Shown here piece by piece: positions 5,796-8,490 of a stretch of DNA of 8,490 nt. Every line of letters begins with the position of its first letter. Within the stretch, counting starts at the first letter, position 1. This DNA comes from an uncultured Acidobacteriota bacterium (lineage in GTDB: Bacteria; Acidobacteriota; Thermoanaerobaculia; Gp7-AA8), in assembly GCA_946887105.1 (NCBI GenBank), contig CAMPKJ010000213.1, forward strand, positions 1 through 8,490, read 5' to 3'. The translations under genes were made by a program, and so were the position numbers. A model generated the notes under the pieces. It was not told where the DNA came from. It was given only the letters and a program-made list of their open reading frames with translations, and made no database searches.

Positions 5796-7040
5796 ATGAA
5801 CATCGGCCCGATCCTTCGCGCCATGAAGCACAACCGCACGCGCGTGACGCTGCTCGTGCTGGAGATCGCGATGACGCTCGCCATCGTGACCAACTGCGTC
5901 AACGTGATCATCGCCGAGCGGGCGAAGATGAACGTTCCCTCCGGCTTCGACGACGACAACATTCTCTGGGTGCACGCGCGGCCGTTCACCCCCGAGTTCC
6001 GCGAAGAGGCAGTGGTCAACTCCACTATCGACGCCGATCTCCGCCGCATCCGCGCCATCCCGAACGTGAAGGCGGTGGCGAACTCGCACTTCCGCTTGTG
6101 GGAAGGAGGCGGGTCGTCGACGTCGATCAAGCCGGTGGCGACGCAACAGACGCCGATCAGCACGCAGATTTACTGGTCGACCTCCGACGTTTTCAAGGCC
6201 CTCGGCATCCGCATCACCGAGGGGCGCGACTTCGTGGAGAGCGACCACGGTGTGGGGCAGCAGCCGGATACGCCGCGGGTCGTGATCATCTCGCGCACCG
6301 TCGCGAACGCGCTCTTCCCGGACGGGAAAGCGGTCGGCAAGTCGATCGTCGAGGCGCTCGATGACGGCGCGCCGCTCGGCGAGCCGCTGACCGTCGTCGG
6401 CGTCTTCGAACGGTTCTTCAATCCGTACGGGCACAACCCCGACACGTGGCGCGGCGTTGCCGATCGCGCCATGTTCGTGCCGACGCGCGTGGGCGGCTTC
6501 AGCTATGGCTTCCGCTATCTCATCCGCTGCGAGCCCGGCACGATGCCGGCCGTGCAGGCCGCGGTCGAGAAGGCGCTGCTGGAAGGAAACGCGGGACGCA
6601 TCGTCGACTTCGAGCCCACTCCGGAGAAGAAGGCGGCCTGGTTCTCCGCGACGCGGCTGACCGTGCTGGTGATGACCGGCGTCATCATCGCGCTGGTCTT
6701 CGTCACCGCGCTGGGCATCCTCGGCATCACCGCGCTCTCCGTCTCCGAGCGCACCAAGCAGATCGGCACGCGCCGCGCCCTCGGCGCCACGCGCGCCGAC
6801 ATCCTGCGCCACTTCATGGTCGAGAACTGGGTGACCACCACGGCCGGCCTGGCCATCGGCGTGATCGGCGCGTACGCGCTCAACTACCTGCTCGTGGCCA
6901 ACATCACCGATGTGAAGATGCCCTGGTATCTCGTCGCGATCGGCATGGTGGTCCTGTGGACGAACGGACTGCTGGCCACGCTGCCGCCGGCGCTGCGCGC
7001 CACGCAGGTGCCGCCGTCGATCGCAACGCGTAGTGTTTAA
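5796..7040 (+). CDS. ABC transporter permease, MacB/FtsX type (second of pair)
   Basis: A 414-residue protein with the same plan as the preceding gene: TM1 (~17-40), a periplasmic core (~41-285) and a C-terminal FtsX domain with helices at ~288-312, ~347-369 and ~377-397. The coupling segment SERTKQIGTRRALGATRADILRHF (~317-340) is highly characteristic. It is clearly diverged from its partner, especially in the periplasmic part, consistent with a heterodimeric exporter. The start ATG at 5796 follows GGGGAG (5783-5788), and the 12-bp gap to the first permease implies close co-translation. The C-terminal codons overlap the possible alternative GTG start of the regulator gene. It probably acts with the ATPase and adaptor of this operon. 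Confidence 0.92.
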   Translation: MNIGPILRAMKHNRTRVTLLVLEIAMTLAIVTNCVNVIIAERAKMNVPSGFDDDNILWVHARPFTPEFREEAVVNSTIDADLRRIRAIPNVKAVANSHFRLWEGGGSSTSIKPVATQQTPISTQIYWSTSDVFKALGIRITEGRDFVESDHGVGQQPDTPRVVIISRTVANALFPDGKAVGKSIVEALDDGAPLGEPLTVVGVFERFFNPYGHNPDTWRGVADRAMFVPTRVGGFSYGFRYLIRCEPGTMPAVQAAVEKALLEGNAGRIVDFEPTPEKKAAWFSATRLTVLVMTGVIIALVFVTALGILGITALSVSERTKQIGTRRALGATRADILRHFMVENWVTTTAGLAIGVIGAYALNYLLVANITDVKMPWYLVAIGMVVLWTNGLLATLPPALRATQVPPSIATRSV

Positions 7041-7050
7041 TTCGCGTCCA

Positions 7051-8397
<1,347 letters not shown>

Positions 8398-8398
8398 G

Positions 8399-8490
8399 AG
8401 TCTCAAAGTCGCAAAGTCTCAAAGTCGCAAAGAACGCGATGGCGACTCCTTTGAGACTTTGAGACTTTGAGACTTTGCGACTTTGCGACT
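8399..8490. repeat. Oligomer-repeat hairpin, copy D (runs to the window edge)
   Basis: The left arm (8399-8432) is alternating AAAGTCTC and AAAGTCGC units. The right arm (8449-8490) is reverse-complement units and may continue beyond the window. The loop is 16 nt (8433-8448). The right arm is one unit longer than the left within the window and has two homogeneous runs (three GAGACTTT-type, then GCGACTTT-type), so pairing with the alternating left arm leaves a few mismatches at the G/T positions. It starts directly after the regulator stop codon. No terminator-like T-run is visible. Confidence 0.85.

Noticed and set aside
4392..6812. A very long open frame on the minus strand opposite the two permease genes
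   Set aside because: It is rich in Arg, His, Asp and Glu with no recognisable domain, and it mirrors strongly supported plus-strand membrane proteins. Long antisense frames are expected in GC-rich genes with GC-rich third codon positions.
7033..7050. GTG at 7033 as the regulator start
   Set aside because: It adds six residues ahead of the canonical receiver beginning MARVLIVEDQ and has no ribosome site; it remains possible only as a coupled start overlapping the permease end.
8399..8490. Simple rho-independent terminator after the regulator gene
   Set aside because: The stem is far longer than typical terminators, is not GC-rich at its base, and no T-run follows within the window. Partial termination cannot be excluded.

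Overview
The window is GC-rich DNA with dense GC-biased coding, from an uncultured or little-studied Gram-negative bacterium. Three things make Acidobacteriota the most likely source: lipoproteins and periplasmic adaptors are present, a MacB-type efflux operon is paired with a sigma-54-type response regulator, and intergenic gaps hold oligomer-repeat hairpins. This assignment is inference; no rRNA or other taxonomic marker is present.

Left part (1-1356, + strand): the 3' end of a creatininase-family gene, a LOG-family nucleotide phosphoribohydrolase that starts (TTG) on top of the creatininase stop, and a group III truncated haemoglobin. Between the last two is a possible 15-codon leader ORF. 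It has a strong Shine-Dalgarno, contains a terminator-like hairpin, and overlaps the globin start.

Middle (1334-2049): a 168-bp MITE-like element with perfect 24-bp terminal inverted repeats lies between the globin gene and a convergent minus-strand gene. Its ends supply the stop codons of both genes. The minus-strand gene encodes a small lipoprotein with an SH3-like domain and a TonB C-terminal-like domain.

Intergenic 2050-2280 (231 bp, no gene): a palindromic oligomer-repeat hairpin, then two to three TGTCC/GGACA palindromes that look like an enhancer, then a well-spaced sigma-54 -24/-12 promoter (TGG-N10-GC rule satisfied).

Right part (2281-8397, + strand): an operon of periplasmic adaptor (membrane fusion protein), MacB/LolD-type ATPase, two MacB/FtsX-type permeases and an NtrC-type response regulator (REC, AAA+ sigma-54 activation, Fis HTH). 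The simplest reading is an autoregulated tripartite-type ABC export system: a kinase (not in the window, perhaps immediately downstream) phosphorylates the regulator, which binds the palindromes at about -104 to -60 and drives sigma-54 transcription of the operon. The substrate cannot be read from the sequence.

The most unusual structure is a set of four long hairpins made of tandem 8- or 9-bp units. Three share one sequence family (AAAGTCGC/AAAGTCTC units at 2065-2145, 4363-4448 and 8399-8490); the fourth (3531-3606) uses a different unit (CGAGGAACC). They sit only at module boundaries of the efflux locus.
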